A stretch of 64,000 nucleotides of DNA from Paraglaciecola arctica (GTDB taxonomy: Bacteria; Pseudomonadota; Gammaproteobacteria; Enterobacterales; Alteromonadaceae): contig NZ_JAHKQO010000034.1 in NCBI RefSeq assembly GCF_018861065.1, positions 9,614-73,613 of the forward strand, in the 5' to 3' direction. A program made the translations under genes and the position numbers. Within the stretch, counting starts at the first letter, position 1. Each line of letters opens with the position of its first letter. The notes under the pieces are model-generated. The model was not told the DNA's origin, made no database searches, and was given only the letters and a program-made list of their open reading frames with translations. Below, piece by piece: positions 31,169 to 41,085 of the stretch.

Positions 31169-32158
31169 ATGATGCAAATTTCAAGTCAAGAGGCTCATGT
31201 TAATCATGAGTTCGAGCGTTCTCATGAACGTGAAATTATTGCGGTCAAAAATGTCAGTCAAACAGATGGTTCTACCGCGCAAAGCGAACAAACACAGTCG
31301 AGAACCACGGAAGATGGGGCTTATAGCCTTAGCTTATCGCCAGAACAAGAGGTTCAGAAAAGATCCATCGAAAATCTAAGTGGTAGAAAAATCACCATTT
31401 ACAGCGAAAACCAACGTCTTAGTCAAACTTCTAGTAGTGAATTCAACACTTTCTCTTTTCGGCAGCAATTTAGCGGCCAAGAGACAAGGTTGCAGGGGCA
31501 TTTTGTTAACGAAAACAGTGTGTTATCTGTTAGTGAAAGACTCTATGAATATGAGCGAATGGATTACAATACCACTTTGCAACTAGAGGATTCTCAAGGT
31601 GCAGTCACCTCGATGAGTCTTTCAATAAGCTACAGCAGAGAACTAAATATCGAACAGCAGTTAACTATGACCTCTGCCGAATTTACCGACCCGTTGGTGT
31701 TAAACATTGGCAATAAGCCGCAGTTATATGCCGAAGACAAACAGGCATTTGATCTGGACTCTGATGGACAAAAAGAGTTGATCCCAGAATTGGCATCGGG
31801 GGTTTGGTACTTAGCCTATGATCGAAATCAAAATGGTGTGATTGACAATGGAACAGAGCTTTTCGGCGCACAAACAGGTCAAGGTTTTAATGAATTAGCC
31901 GAGCTTGACGACAATAACAATGGATTGGTCGAAGCAGACGACGATTTATATAAAGAGCTTAGTCTATGGGACGGAAAAAACTCGCTGATGTCATTAGCCG
32001 ATGGACGGATCCAAGCCATTTCACTTAATGCTGCCAACACTCCTTTCACCTTTACTGATGATTTTGGCAATGCTATCGCACAAATACGCCAAACCAGTGT
32101 ATTTATAACCGACAACAATAGCCTAGGCGCAATACATCAGGTCGATATTGCTGTTTGA
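31169..32158 (+). CDS. EF-hand/VCBS-like calcium-binding protein
   Basis: The protein is about 329 aa and mostly of unknown fold. The C-terminal third has calcium-loop motifs: DLDSDGQKE, DRNQNGVIDNGTELFG and DDNNNGLVEADDD. These match the aspartate-rich segments found next to RTX and VCBS repeats in secreted proteins. I choose the ATG at 31169, 8 nt after GAGGGG, over the upstream TTG at 31151. No signal peptide is visible; type I secretion would be the natural route, but no transporter is nearby. Function unknown. Confidence 0.75.
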   Translation: MMQISSQEAHVNHEFERSHEREIIAVKNVSQTDGSTAQSEQTQSRTTEDGAYSLSLSPEQEVQKRSIENLSGRKITIYSENQRLSQTSSSEFNTFSFRQQFSGQETRLQGHFVNENSVLSVSERLYEYERMDYNTTLQLEDSQGAVTSMSLSISYSRELNIEQQLTMTSAEFTDPLVLNIGNKPQLYAEDKQAFDLDSDGQKELIPELASGVWYLAYDRNQNGVIDNGTELFGAQTGQGFNELAELDDNNNGLVEADDDLYKELSLWDGKNSLMSLADGRIQAISLNAANTPFTFTDDFGNAIAQIRQTSVFITDNNSLGAIHQVDIAV

Positions 32159-32387
32159 GGATTGATCAAATCACAGTTTGTATATTTAGATGCCTAGAAA
32201 AGACCTCGAAATCCAATCAAATGTCATAATTGACTTACCCTTGTCAAAACTGTCATTAACTTTACGGTGTGAAATATTAACCTCATAATTATCAGTTGTT
32301 TAGCTCTTTATTAATTAGGGCCCGACTTTTGCTTTGTATCAATTTTAATGATTTCTACTTCCCATTGCCTTAAAGAGTGATAATAAA

Positions 32388-32975
32388 ATGCGAAAACTAC
32401 TACTATTAACTTTGACATTCACGTCAATTAATCTCGGCTATGCACAACAAAAAGCTTCACAGCAAATAACTCCCCAACAGACAGAATCACAACTAACACT
32501 AGAAAAGGCTGCATTGATCAAAGTAAAGCAGTACTCAACAGAGCTAAAAGCCGCTCTGGTAGGAGCGATTCAACAAGGAGGACTGAAAAATGCAGTTGAG
32601 GTTTGCCAATTGCAAGCACCACAAATAGCTAAAGAATTATCGACCGATGGCTGGCAAATTAGCAGAACCAGTCTGAAGACTAGAAACGAAAACAATCAGC
32701 CCGATGCATGGGAAGCTGAAATGTTAGTGCAGCTTGATACAAAATATAAAGAGGTAGGCAAAAACCAACCGTTAACCGTTAGTAAAATAGACGAAAAGAC
32801 ATTTCGCTACATGCAAGCCATTCCCACAGGAGCTTTATGTTTGGGCTGTCACGGTCAATCGGTTGCCCCCGAGTTGCTCGAAAAAATTCAAAAACACTAT
32901 CCAACCGACTTAGCGGTAGGTTTTACATTAGAAGATATTAGAGGCGCATTTACGTTGAGTAAAAATATGCAGTAA
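32388..32975 (+). CDS. DUF3365/Tll0287-like haem-binding protein
   Basis: The 195-aa periplasmic protein has a signal peptide (to about LGYAQQ). A DUF3365-type domain ends with the haem c motif CLGCH (residues 151-155). Features shared with the family include the segment ALVGAIQQGGLKNAVEVCQLQAP. Such proteins are mono-haem sensors or redox proteins. The gene stands alone between the EF-hand gene and the LysM cassette, so no partner can be named. Confidence 0.82.
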   Translation: MRKLLLLTLTFTSINLGYAQQKASQQITPQQTESQLTLEKAALIKVKQYSTELKAALVGAIQQGGLKNAVEVCQLQAPQIAKELSTDGWQISRTSLKTRNENNQPDAWEAEMLVQLDTKYKEVGKNQPLTVSKIDEKTFRYMQAIPTGALCLGCHGQSVAPELLEKIQKHYPTDLAVGFTLEDIRGAFTLSKNMQ

Positions 32976-33549
32976 TAAGGCATAAGAAATCTCTAAATCT
33001 AGCCATCAATTTATAACAATTTAATGCTGCGTTGTACCTTCTCCAATCAGGTTGGCAATCTAGTTTGAGTATTAAATGTACTAGGATTGAAGAATAAACT
33101 ACTGGGTAGTGAGTGTTTAATTGTCCAGTGTTTGGTTTTGTCATGGTCGGTAGCGTTTAGGATAATGAATAGCAATAGTGCTTACTCATATATAATAGCG
33201 ATAGGGGCGCAAGAAGTGTGGAGGTGGAATGATCTTGCATATGAGGTAGGCCAACGGTTCGGTAAGGTATTCAGAATAACTAGTGATAACATCTAACTGA
33301 TTAGCCAGTCGTTATCTTGGAAGTCCTCTAATTTTACTATTAATTTTTTTGTAGAAGTTTTAGCTAATTTGTATTAGATCAAGGACATAGCGCTCTAAAC
33401 ATCAATCTTTATTAAACATTCAGCCTTTTTCAGGCTGTGTTGTCAGGCAATTATTAGTGTTTTCTGGTTATTGTTTTGTCACACAGTTGGTGAAATAATG
33501 AGCTATAATCGGTTGTTAGTTTAAGTTTGTAAAGGAGTGCCTACCGCTA
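32976..33549. other. intergenic region upstream of LysM cassette
   Basis: This 574-bp spacer has no convincing gene. A small hairpin CAGCCT/AGGCTG at 33421-33437 lacks a T-run. An AAGGAG element at 33532-33537 precedes the LysM start by 12 nt. Confidence 0.4.
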
Positions 33550-34194
33550 ATGCCCAATCACACTATCGCTACAGGTGAATGTTTGACAACAGTCGCCAAA
33601 AAGTATGGATTGCCTTGGACAAAAATTTGGGATCATGGCAGTAATGCTGCCCTTCGCAGCAAGCGCGAAGATCCAAATATATTACATCCTGGCGATAAAC
33701 TATTTGTCCCAGATAAAGAACTAGATCCTCAAAGTTGTGCTACAGGTAGCAGACATTCGTTTAAGTTATTAGCTGGAGCTAGTAAATTACGTGTACGTTT
33801 GCGCGTTCGAGATGCAAAAGGTGAGATGCAAAACGTTAGCAGTAAGGACTTTGTTGTTGAGTTTGATAAAGGGGAGCCTGTAGCCGGGCAAACAGACGGT
33901 AATGGCTTGGTCAATGTGCCAATCCCTATTGGTGCGACATCAGGCAAAATTATCGTAGAAGAGTTGGCGTTGGAAATTCCTGTCGACTTAGGCTGCATAA
34001 ACCCCTTAGAAGAAGTATCAGGTGCACAAGGTCGACTGAGAGCACTTGGCTATCCAGTTGGTCCCGTGGATGGCATTGTGGGTGACCTCACACGCAATGC
34101 CACTCGCGCATTTCAAGCTGATCACAAACTGTCAGTAGATGGCATTATAGGCCCTCAAACTCGGGCAGCATTAAAGGATTCTTACGGCTCATGA
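33550..34194 (+). CDS. LysM + peptidoglycan-binding domain protein
   Basis: The 214-aa protein has three parts. The N-terminal LysM domain (residues about 3-55) contains GECLTTVAKKYGLPWTKIW and LHPGDKLFVP. A beta-rich middle domain follows (about 70-145). A C-terminal peptidoglycan-binding domain 1 contains LRALGYPVGPVDGIVGDLT and VDGIIGPQTRAAL. No signal peptide is present although both domains bind cell wall. It begins a four-gene operon, and its stop overlaps the next start (ATGA). Absence of a Sec signal suggests delivery by a contractile system or lysis. Confidence 0.82.
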   Translation: MPNHTIATGECLTTVAKKYGLPWTKIWDHGSNAALRSKREDPNILHPGDKLFVPDKELDPQSCATGSRHSFKLLAGASKLRVRLRVRDAKGEMQNVSSKDFVVEFDKGEPVAGQTDGNGLVNVPIPIGATSGKIIVEELALEIPVDLGCINPLEEVSGAQGRLRALGYPVGPVDGIVGDLTRNATRAFQADHKLSVDGIIGPQTRAALKDSYGS

Positions 34195-34772
34195 GTGAAG
34201 ATAACACCACACCCGAACAAGAACTTGGTGTAGAAGAGGGTAGTCCCGACCCATCAGCTGCCGCTACCGCAGCCACCATACCTGTGCCGCGAGCAGCTTC
34301 AGGAACTGAAACCAGTAGCGCAGTTGTATTAATACAGCTAGAAATTTTCTTTCAGGTTTATCCAGGCACTTCAACCCAAGACGGCACTAATATAGGTATC
34401 GCTGACCAGCCCTATCAAATTACTTTTAGCAACGGTAATTCAAGCAATGGCCAAACCGATGCGGACGGTAAGATATTAATCACAGCACCACCTGGAGTGA
34501 CTGCTCAATTGCGTATTTTTAATACTGATTATGATGTGACGGCTAGAGGCTCGTTGGAGCCTATTACCCAGTTGGCTGGCGTACAGCGTAGGTTGCAAAT
34601 GGTTGGTTACGAATTAGGAGAACATGGTGTTGATGGCGCAATTGGCCAAAATACCGAACGAGCAGTGCTGGACCTGCAATATGACGCCGCCCTCAACATC
34701 GACGCACGCGGCTCGGTTGTTAACCAACAAACTCGAGATATGTTATCTGGCGCAGACTGGGCAAAGGAGTAA
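34191..34772 (+). CDS. peptidoglycan-binding domain protein
   Basis: The 193-aa protein repeats the middle beta domain (ITFSNGNSSNGQTDADGKIL) and C-terminal peptidoglycan-binding domain (VQRRLQMVGYELGEHGVDGA) of the upstream gene but lacks LysM. The low-complexity N-terminus is rich in Ala, Glu, Pro and Ser. It is translationally coupled to the LysM gene by a 4-nt overlap and sits 2 bp from the metallopeptidase gene. It may be an adaptor that places the peptidase on the wall. No signal peptide. Confidence 0.75.
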   Translation: MSEDNTTPEQELGVEEGSPDPSAAATAATIPVPRAASGTETSSAVVLIQLEIFFQVYPGTSTQDGTNIGIADQPYQITFSNGNSSNGQTDADGKILITAPPGVTAQLRIFNTDYDVTARGSLEPITQLAGVQRRLQMVGYELGEHGVDGAIGQNTERAVLDLQYDAALNIDARGSVVNQQTRDMLSGADWAKE

Positions 34773-34774
34773 AA

Positions 34775-35956
34775 ATGGCTTTTACCGAAGAAGTATATAA
34801 ATCTCGTCGAATTGTACTTGTGCGTTTTGTTCGTGCTCGAACTGGACAGCCCAGTTATACCTATCCAGACCTCGACGACCGAGGTTGGTTGCATGATCCA
34901 GTTGGCACTAGGGGCGAAACTCCTGCATTAGTGCACGGACCTGTATTTGGTATGTCACAAGATAGAGAGGTAGTGATTAAGCTTGAGCGTTTACGTCTAG
35001 ATGAGTCAGCAAGCGGCGGCCCCGATTTATTTGTTAAAAGCGAAGATGACACTATTGCCAGTATAATTGAGCCTGCTAATGGAGAACTTCCTGCTGATGG
35101 CACTTTTCGAATCAAAGGGGGGACTGGATCCTGGCGAGATAAGTTTTGTAAGATCACTGTTCACGTAGGTACAGTAGATGGCCCATTAATAGGTGAATGT
35201 GGTGTGCGTGTGTTTCAGCGCCGCACAGTTAGAGTTCATCCTTGGTTGCTTAACCTCAGAGGGAGTACTACTCCTGGTGGAGCAATGACTGCTGGTGTTT
35301 GCGCAACAACTCAAGCAAGGATTACAACCTTGTTTAGAACGGTAAATCGTATTTGGCGTCCTTGTGGTATCTATTTTCTTGTCGATGCTGCGGATACCTC
35401 TGGATCAGTCAACATGTTTGGTAACCCCGGTGAAATTACTGAAAATTCAGGAGCTGCAGCGAGAAACCATCCCAATGGCACGGTTTTTTCAGCAGGAGCT
35501 GATGATTCAAATCCTGTACACCGAAACAATAGACAAGCTAATCGATGCAATATTTGGTGGGTTAGACGGATCAGAGATCTGACTCCCGGTGCCGGTACAA
35601 CCATGGCGTGGGCGATGGATAACACTGCAGACACTGGTGGTGTAAGTCAAAGCGGCATAGTGATGACCGATGCCGCTGATGCCAATGATTTGGCCCATGA
35701 ATTGGGCCATTATCTCAGCTTAGATCACTCTGATGAGCCTGCGGCAGGGGCGGGCGGAAGATCTCGTAGCGATATTCAAGTATTGCGACGCTTGATGTAT
35801 CGGTTTAACCCTCATGGACGTACCGGTTACCGTAGTAATGTAGGTTATGGTTCTGGGATGCGAGGTGCACTAATCACTATGCGTGATAAACCCAAACACT
35901 TTCGCGATGACGAATGGTTTGAAGCACGACGCCGCGCTATACAGGGGCCATATTAA
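34775..35956 (+). CDS. HELGH zinc metallopeptidase
   Basis: The 393-aa protein has HELGHYLSLDH near residue 308, an HExxH zinc site with a third His at the metzincin spacing but Ser in place of the usual Gly. The N-terminal 150 residues form a beta-rich region, with RGSTTPGGAMTAG ahead of the catalytic part. No signal peptide is present. In the operon it follows two peptidoglycan-binding proteins and precedes a HEAT-like protein, so it may be the enzymatic effector of the cassette. Family assignment rests on the zinc motif alone. Confidence 0.72.
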   Translation: MAFTEEVYKSRRIVLVRFVRARTGQPSYTYPDLDDRGWLHDPVGTRGETPALVHGPVFGMSQDREVVIKLERLRLDESASGGPDLFVKSEDDTIASIIEPANGELPADGTFRIKGGTGSWRDKFCKITVHVGTVDGPLIGECGVRVFQRRTVRVHPWLLNLRGSTTPGGAMTAGVCATTQARITTLFRTVNRIWRPCGIYFLVDAADTSGSVNMFGNPGEITENSGAAARNHPNGTVFSAGADDSNPVHRNNRQANRCNIWWVRRIRDLTPGAGTTMAWAMDNTADTGGVSQSGIVMTDAADANDLAHELGHYLSLDHSDEPAAGAGGRSRSDIQVLRRLMYRFNPHGRTGYRSNVGYGSGMRGALITMRDKPKHFRDDEWFEARRRAIQGPY

Positions 35957-35986
35957 TGAGCCCTTTAACTCGGAGTAGAGCAGATT

Positions 35987-36853
35987 ATGTCTGAATTTGA
36001 ACCCAAAGACGATTTGATTGAAGACGAAGATGACGAAGTTATCTCTGAAGCGCCTACACATTTTAATGACCAACAGAAAATGCTGTGGTCATTAATGCTC
36101 TCAGATACAGCAGAAGCCGCGAGGATGGTAAAAATTATGGAAGCAGATGGGATCGAGGTAATTAGAGAGGCAAGCAACACCAACTCACCTTTACAGGTTG
36201 CTGCGGCGGTTGATACCGCATCGACTATTGCCGAGCCTATGCGTACCAGTTTGCTGGTGGAATTGTTAAACCATAGAACCCTTGATGTTCGCTTAGACTC
36301 TATTTCTCAGCTAGAAACGAGTACAGGCCCTAACGGAATCGACTTATTGCGCCAATTTTTAGCAAGTGGAGAAGACGCCAGTTTACGGGGGCGTGTTGCA
36401 TTGTTACTAGGTCGCAGTAACAACGCAGGGTTAATCGAGGATATTAAGGCAGCCTACGAAAAAACAACGTCACCAGAAGTACATGAAAATTATGATCTGG
36501 CTATGGCGCGTTTAGGTAATCAAGATGCTTTACAACGTGTCAATGCACGACTTAACACTGATGTACCTTTAGAGAAACTTATTGCCATTCGAAATTTCAT
36601 CTATGTGGCGTCTCCACTAGCATTGAGAGCGTTGACGCCTGTGCTTGAGGATAAATCCCTGATACTTAATTTGCGACCCGCACATTCAAACTTTGAAAAC
36701 TGGTTACGCGCATGCGATATTGTTGTCGAGGTAATAGCAATCGTGTCTCCAGGTGCGCTAACGTTTAATCCGATAGCTGATCCTAGAGGTCAGCTAACCG
36801 ATGAGCAGATCCAAGAAGCAAGGGAGTATTTAATTCACGTAGGTGTGCGATAG
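35987..36853 (+). CDS. HEAT-like repeat protein
   Basis: The 288-aa alpha-helical protein has repeated helical pairs such as LLVELLNHRTLDVRLDSISQ and LLRQFLASGEDASLRGRVAL, consistent with HEAT/ARM repeats (residues about 80-220). The N-terminus is very acidic. It is predicted cytoplasmic. Being last in the cassette it could be a chaperone, a scaffold or an immunity protein for the upstream metallopeptidase. It is not a recognised family to me. Confidence 0.65.
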   Translation: MSEFEPKDDLIEDEDDEVISEAPTHFNDQQKMLWSLMLSDTAEAARMVKIMEADGIEVIREASNTNSPLQVAAAVDTASTIAEPMRTSLLVELLNHRTLDVRLDSISQLETSTGPNGIDLLRQFLASGEDASLRGRVALLLGRSNNAGLIEDIKAAYEKTTSPEVHENYDLAMARLGNQDALQRVNARLNTDVPLEKLIAIRNFIYVASPLALRALTPVLEDKSLILNLRPAHSNFENWLRACDIVVEVIAIVSPGALTFNPIADPRGQLTDEQIQEAREYLIHVGVR

Positions 36854-37178
36854 AAGATTATGCATGATTTAGTTTCTGTCGCTTTCACGCTAAATGTAGC
36901 AACTTAGATATATAATTGTTTATTTCTAGAGGAGAGTCCACACACCCTTAAAATATGAGTTGGCAGTTATAAACCTATTTTTTCTAAAAAGCTTAATCAC
37001 CAATATTATTCAGCAAGTAATGTTCTATACCTTAGGTTGTATTGAAATAATCAAGTGTAGCTAAAAATGATCTCGTATCCATAACCAATTAAGGAGAAGA
37101 ATCATTGCGATTACCTGACTTGATCGCGACAACTTTTTATCAAGACAGCCATGATTAAAATGGAAATATAAGTTGCTC

Positions 37179-37206
37179 AGGTTCCAATTGGAAGTGCACC
37201 ACCTAG
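37179..37206. repeat. solo IS30-type terminal inverted repeat
   Basis: This 28-bp segment matches the left end of the IS at 38973 in 24 of 28 positions (core TTGGAAGTGCACCACCTAG). No transposase is attached, so it is a relic of an earlier copy or of a rearrangement. Confidence 0.7.
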
Positions 37207-37393
37207 CTTTGAAAGACAAAACAATGAATTTTTATCTAAAGCAATATAACTAACTTATCCTGCACACTTAATAATATTAAAAAATGGACAACTAGATTGG
37301 CGAGTCTTTATTCTTAAAAAATGCTGAATTCCGATCCGTGAGATAGATAAATTTGTAATGTTGTAAGGGAGTAGCTATGAAGGTTATTAAAAA

Positions 37394-37432
37394 TGGTGGC
37401 CCTTCCCTGACTCGAACAGTGGACCTGACGAT
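37394..37432 (-). pseudogene. degenerate tRNA-Ile(CAU) 3' half (old att remnant)
   Basis: The minus strand carries CCA, the acceptor 3' strand AAGGGCC, the T-arm and the start of the anticodon stem of tRNA-Ile(CAU). One substitution at 37420 breaks the T-stem. The match ends at the anticodon stem/loop border. It is nearly identical to 41086-41131 and probably marks the far end of an older or tandem insertion. Confidence 0.7.
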
Positions 37433-38140
37433 GATAAGGCAAGGAGAGAGTCTAAAATTTACCGTCTAAGTTCAATAAAAATATAATTTTTTTCCGGTGT
37501 TGAATACCGTGCAGTGCATAACCGAACCTACACCGAACTTTTTCCGAATTGAATTTTTATTGGTAAGTGTTTTGGTGGGGAAGGGGGCAGCGAAAAGCTG
37601 GAAACCTGCAAATCTGGAATGCTGTAAACTTCGAAAAGGAAGCTAATCGTTCAGCCGTAAGTTTCTAAGCTATGTGGGTTAGCTGCATATAATTTGAGGT
37701 TAGTCACTGGCAGGAATCGTCACCAAAGCTCGTTTGGTAGTGACAGTTGTTGGGCTAATTTGTGCCCTCTGCAGAATCTTACAAAGACTAGGGTGACTGG
37801 CTCCTATGAGCCTAAAAGCAGCCAGTCAGAAGGGACAGAATCAAATAAAGTATCGATGCTATCTGGAATCTCAATGCAAGTGGAAGATTAAACTTAAAGT
37901 GGACCTGCGTTAACAACCAGTTTGTCGACCAGAAATTCAGCAAAATCAATGCATGTTGAATAGATAGGTGTTCTTCTTATTCACACTATAGATACTCTCA
38001 AGGTTGTTAGTTAGCAATATACAAGGTGTTACAGTTTTAGTAAGTCTGTGTGTATATTTCTGTTTTTTTTGATGCAACACTTACTTTTTCAAACTTGCTT
38101 GTGTGCATATCACTAGCAACTGAAATAACTAAGTGTACAA

Positions 38141-38965
38141 ATGTCATATCATAAAAAAGTTATCTTTACTCTTGCAGTAATCCTGAGCCTTTATATAGGT
38201 CAAATTGACCATGCTTTTGCAGAGACGCTTAAAGTAGCCAAACACAATAATGTTTTACTCCATTGGGGGGCAGTATTACTGTTGTATGCCCACATTGGTG
38301 GAGGCATTATAGGTGTGCTTTCGGGTACAACTGCGAGTATCGTGCCCAAAGGTAAGACACTTCATCGCAAGGCGGGTAAAGTGTTCTATTTGGCTATGTT
38401 TATTTGTTACTTGATTGGGGCAATTGTTGCGCCATTTTTAGAGTCGGGGCAAAGGACAAATTTCGTAGCTGGTGTTTTGGCATTATACCTCTTAACCAGC
38501 GGTGTCTCGGCAGCTCAACGTCGTGATTTTTACGCTGGCATTGGCGAAAAAATAGGTTTAGTCGTTGCACTAACTATTACTGTGATCGGTTTATATTTCA
38601 TGTACTTAGCAAGCATTAGTCCTACTGGCACTATTGATGATTCACCACCGCAAGCGTTTGTACTATTTGTCGTTGCGGGCTCTCTGGCTCTTATTGGCGA
38701 GGTGAGAGTGCTCATCGGTAAAACGCTCTCTAGCGCCCAACGTACAATCCGACATCTTTGGCGTATGTGTTTTTCATTTTTCATCGCCAGTGGTTCTCTT
38801 TTCTTCGGGCAGCCGGGGGTTTTTCCTGATTGGTTCAATGCGTCATTTCTGCCTTTGCTATTGGGCTTTTTCCCATTTTTAGTATTATTGATTTTTTTGG
38901 GTAAAGAGATAATAAAAAGCCGTGAAGAATTACCTAGACACCCAACGAATCGATGGAATCAGTGA
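38141..38965 (+). CDS. DUF2306-like multi-pass membrane protein
   Basis: The 274-aa inner-membrane protein has about seven hydrophobic helices, the first possibly a signal (SLYIGQIDHAFA). The HRKAGKVFYLAMFICY segment resembles the conserved part of DUF2306 membrane proteins. Function of that family is unknown. The gene ends 8 bp before the IS30-type element, so its downstream context is lost. Confidence 0.6.
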   Translation: MSYHKKVIFTLAVILSLYIGQIDHAFAETLKVAKHNNVLLHWGAVLLLYAHIGGGIIGVLSGTTASIVPKGKTLHRKAGKVFYLAMFICYLIGAIVAPFLESGQRTNFVAGVLALYLLTSGVSAAQRRDFYAGIGEKIGLVVALTITVIGLYFMYLASISPTGTIDDSPPQAFVLFVVAGSLALIGEVRVLIGKTLSSAQRTIRHLWRMCFSFFIASGSLFFGQPGVFPDWFNASFLPLLLGFFPFLVLLIFLGKEIIKSREELPRHPTNRWNQ

Positions 38966-38972
38966 AAGACTC

Positions 38973-39990
38973 AGATTCTAATTGGAAGTGTACCACTTAG
39001 TTCATTATAGACTTCATTTGGAGTTTTGAAGCCTACGCATTTTCTTGGTCGATCATTGAGTGATTTTTCTACTTTTTCAAGTTGGTATTGAGTCACATTG
39101 TGGAAGTTTGTTCTTTTAGGATAATACCTTCTGATTAGGCTATTTACTTGCTCTAAAGCGCCTTTTTCCCAACTGTGGTAAGGCTCACAGAAATAAGATT
39201 TATTATTCAATTTTGCTTCTACTTTTTTAAATCCTGTATTCCCAGTGCCATTGTCGTAAGTAATAGATAAACAAAAATTAGTAGGGTAAATGGATAACTG
39301 TTTGCAGATTGCATTGGATGTAATTATGGCCTTTTTAGATGTTAGCTTTGTGATGTGAGTTAATCTAGATACTCGTTCAAGCAAAACATTTAAAGCGCAC
39401 TTTTTATCGCTTGATTCAATTGAGTCACTTTCCCAATGTCCATAACTTGACCTGTAGTTAATGTCACTTGGTTGTTCTAAAATACTGGTACGTCTACCCC
39501 AAACCGTTTGCGTTTCTTATGTTGTCTTGGCAAATAGACGATAAGGGATGGATTTTCTTTGTATATGTATTGGTAAATCGCTTCATGAGACAAGTTGGGT
39601 AGCGCGTCTCATTGAGCTTTATCCGGCCAGCGATAATCTCAGGCGTCCAACCTAATTCGAGCTTGTCAGTAACATACTGCTGAGTCTCAATGGACTTGAG
39701 CTTGATACGCTTAGCCCGTTCTTTCATTCGTTGCCCATAATAAAACTGAGCAGGATGAGGATAATAAGTTGGAACATAATAATAATATCTATTACGCCTT
39801 ATCTCTCGGCTAATGGTCGCATGTGATCGGTTGAGTAATCGAGCTACCTCGCGTATCGGCTTCTTCTGGTATTGATACCACTCAAATAAACGACAGCGTT
39901 CAAATTTAGATAGATTAGAATAATGGATACAGATGGTGCACCTCCGCAACTAATAGGTTAGTAAAGGTGGTGCACTTCTACTTTGAAGCT
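38973..39990 (-). mobile_element. IS30-family insertion sequence, degenerate
   Basis: The element is about 1018 bp, bounded by imperfect 28-bp terminal inverted repeats (20 of 28 positions match; core GAAGTG-ACCAC). It contains one transposase gene broken by frameshifts. A related solo end lies at 37179. Confidence 0.75.
38980..39949 (-). pseudogene. IS30-family transposase, frameshifted
   Basis: The N-terminal part (39494-39949) has the IS30 HTH region LSKFERCRLFEWYQYQKKPI and ATISREIRRNRYYY. The C-terminal part (38971-39384) has the DDE-domain segments ITYDNGT and EPYHSWEKGALEQVN and RRYYPKRTNF. The linking stretch includes a GHWESDSIE segment in another frame and at least one stop. The gene therefore cannot make a full transposase unless frameshifting occurs at several places. 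Related IS30 copies elsewhere could still mobilise the ends. Confidence 0.85.
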
Positions 39991-40111
39991 GGGGCAACAA
40001 TTTGGGACTTTATTGTTTTGGTGTCTAGGTAGTGTTCGTGCTATTTTTTTAAATAGATGTCTACTTTAGATTCCCCCAGTCTCGAAGCTTTCAGACTTTA
40101 ATTCTAGTAAA

Positions 40112-40720
40112 TCACAAGTTTTTTAGTCTTCTTGAAGCGCCAAGTGCAGTTAAACCGAATGCAAGTAAACTCAAGGTAAAAGGCGCTGGTATATCATTTA
40201 TTTGATCTAAGACAATATTATCTATACTGAATCCACCAACATTGTAGCTTGCAGAATTTAATGAAGAAAAAGTTACGGACACAAGGTTAGTGAAGCCAAT
40301 AATTGAGTAGAAGTCAAAAGACTGATCAATATCAACTGTTGTAAAGATAGTGCCGCCCCCATCGAGCATGCCATTTATTGTTAACCCGTTAATTTCATTT
40401 ATGTTAGCAGTGGCTGCGTCTAGACCAAAAATACTGAACACTCCGCCTCCTACTTGAGTCATTGTAACGCTAGCGGTTCCAGTATTGCTATCTCCAGCAG
40501 CAACCAAATTGCTTGTTCCATTTGATGTTCCATCAGGATGGAAAGCTAAATCGGCTGGCCCAATCCACCAACCCGATGCGGAAAAGTTCCAATCAAAACC
40601 ATCAGCTACAATCATTCCATTAAAATTATCAGATGTTACTGATTCAAAGTCGATTATTGTTGCATTTGCTGATCCGCTCATTATTAAAAGTGCGGCTAAA
40701 GTTGATATCACCTTATTCAT
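40112..40720 (-). CDS. PEP-CTERM-like secreted protein
   Basis: The 202-aa protein has a signal peptide (MNKVISTLAALLIMSGSANA). A beta-rich body follows that includes TIIDFESVTSDNF. The C-terminus is a sorting tail: DIPAPFTLSLLAFGLTALG, then a basic ASRRLKNL end. The PAP variant of the PEP motif is common in alteromonads. Such proteins are processed by an exosortase and often go to the exopolysaccharide matrix. No exosortase gene is in the window. Confidence 0.8.
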   Translation of the reverse strand: MNKVISTLAALLIMSGSANATIIDFESVTSDNFNGMIVADGFDWNFSASGWWIGPADLAFHPDGTSNGTSNLVAAGDSNTGTASVTMTQVGGGVFSIFGLDAATANINEINGLTINGMLDGGGTIFTTVDIDQSFDFYSIIGFTNLVSVTFSSLNSASYNVGGFSIDNIVLDQINDIPAPFTLSLLAFGLTALGASRRLKNL

Positions 40721-41085
40721 ATTCGTTTCCCTTTCCCTTTCCTTTCATAATATTTACATTGCAAAGTGTGTTCACAATTCAAAAAAGGCAATTTTACCTT
40801 CTACGTTCACCCAAGCAGATTATGTGCCATGTGCTAAGTGCATGATTTTATTATTTATTAAAAATGGTACAAACGGAATTGTAAAATAAGTTGACATATT
40901 TAGGAAAAATAAAGATTTATGGATAAAGGAGCTATTTTTACATAATTGTTGTTAGAGATTCACTCTTCAGCGTCTATCTCTCGCATAGCCATCTAAATCG
41001 ACATATGTAGCAAAACATAGTATCCAGCCCAAAAATCTATAAGTCGGTGGGTGTGGATGTAACTCGATGATTTGTATGAGGAAAA
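40721..41085. other. intergenic region left of integrative element
   Basis: This 365-bp AT-rich stretch contains the upstream region of the PEP-CTERM-like gene. No gene is visible. The 3' half of the split tRNA follows at 41086. Confidence 0.4.

Larger units (their letters stand above)
36854..38140. other. long gene-poor region with element remnants
   Basis: This 1287-bp stretch is without a convincing gene. It holds a solo IS30-type end (37179-37206) and a degenerate tRNA-Ile 3' half (37394-37432). A 65-codon frame at 37694-37891 has no recognisable domain. It looks like an old insertion scar. Confidence 0.5.

Noticed and set aside
33087-33296. 69-codon open frame
   Set aside because: No recognisable domain and no promoter or ribosome site in a gene-poor spacer.
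37694-37891. 65-codon open frame
   Set aside because: Low-complexity, no domain; region looks like an insertion scar.
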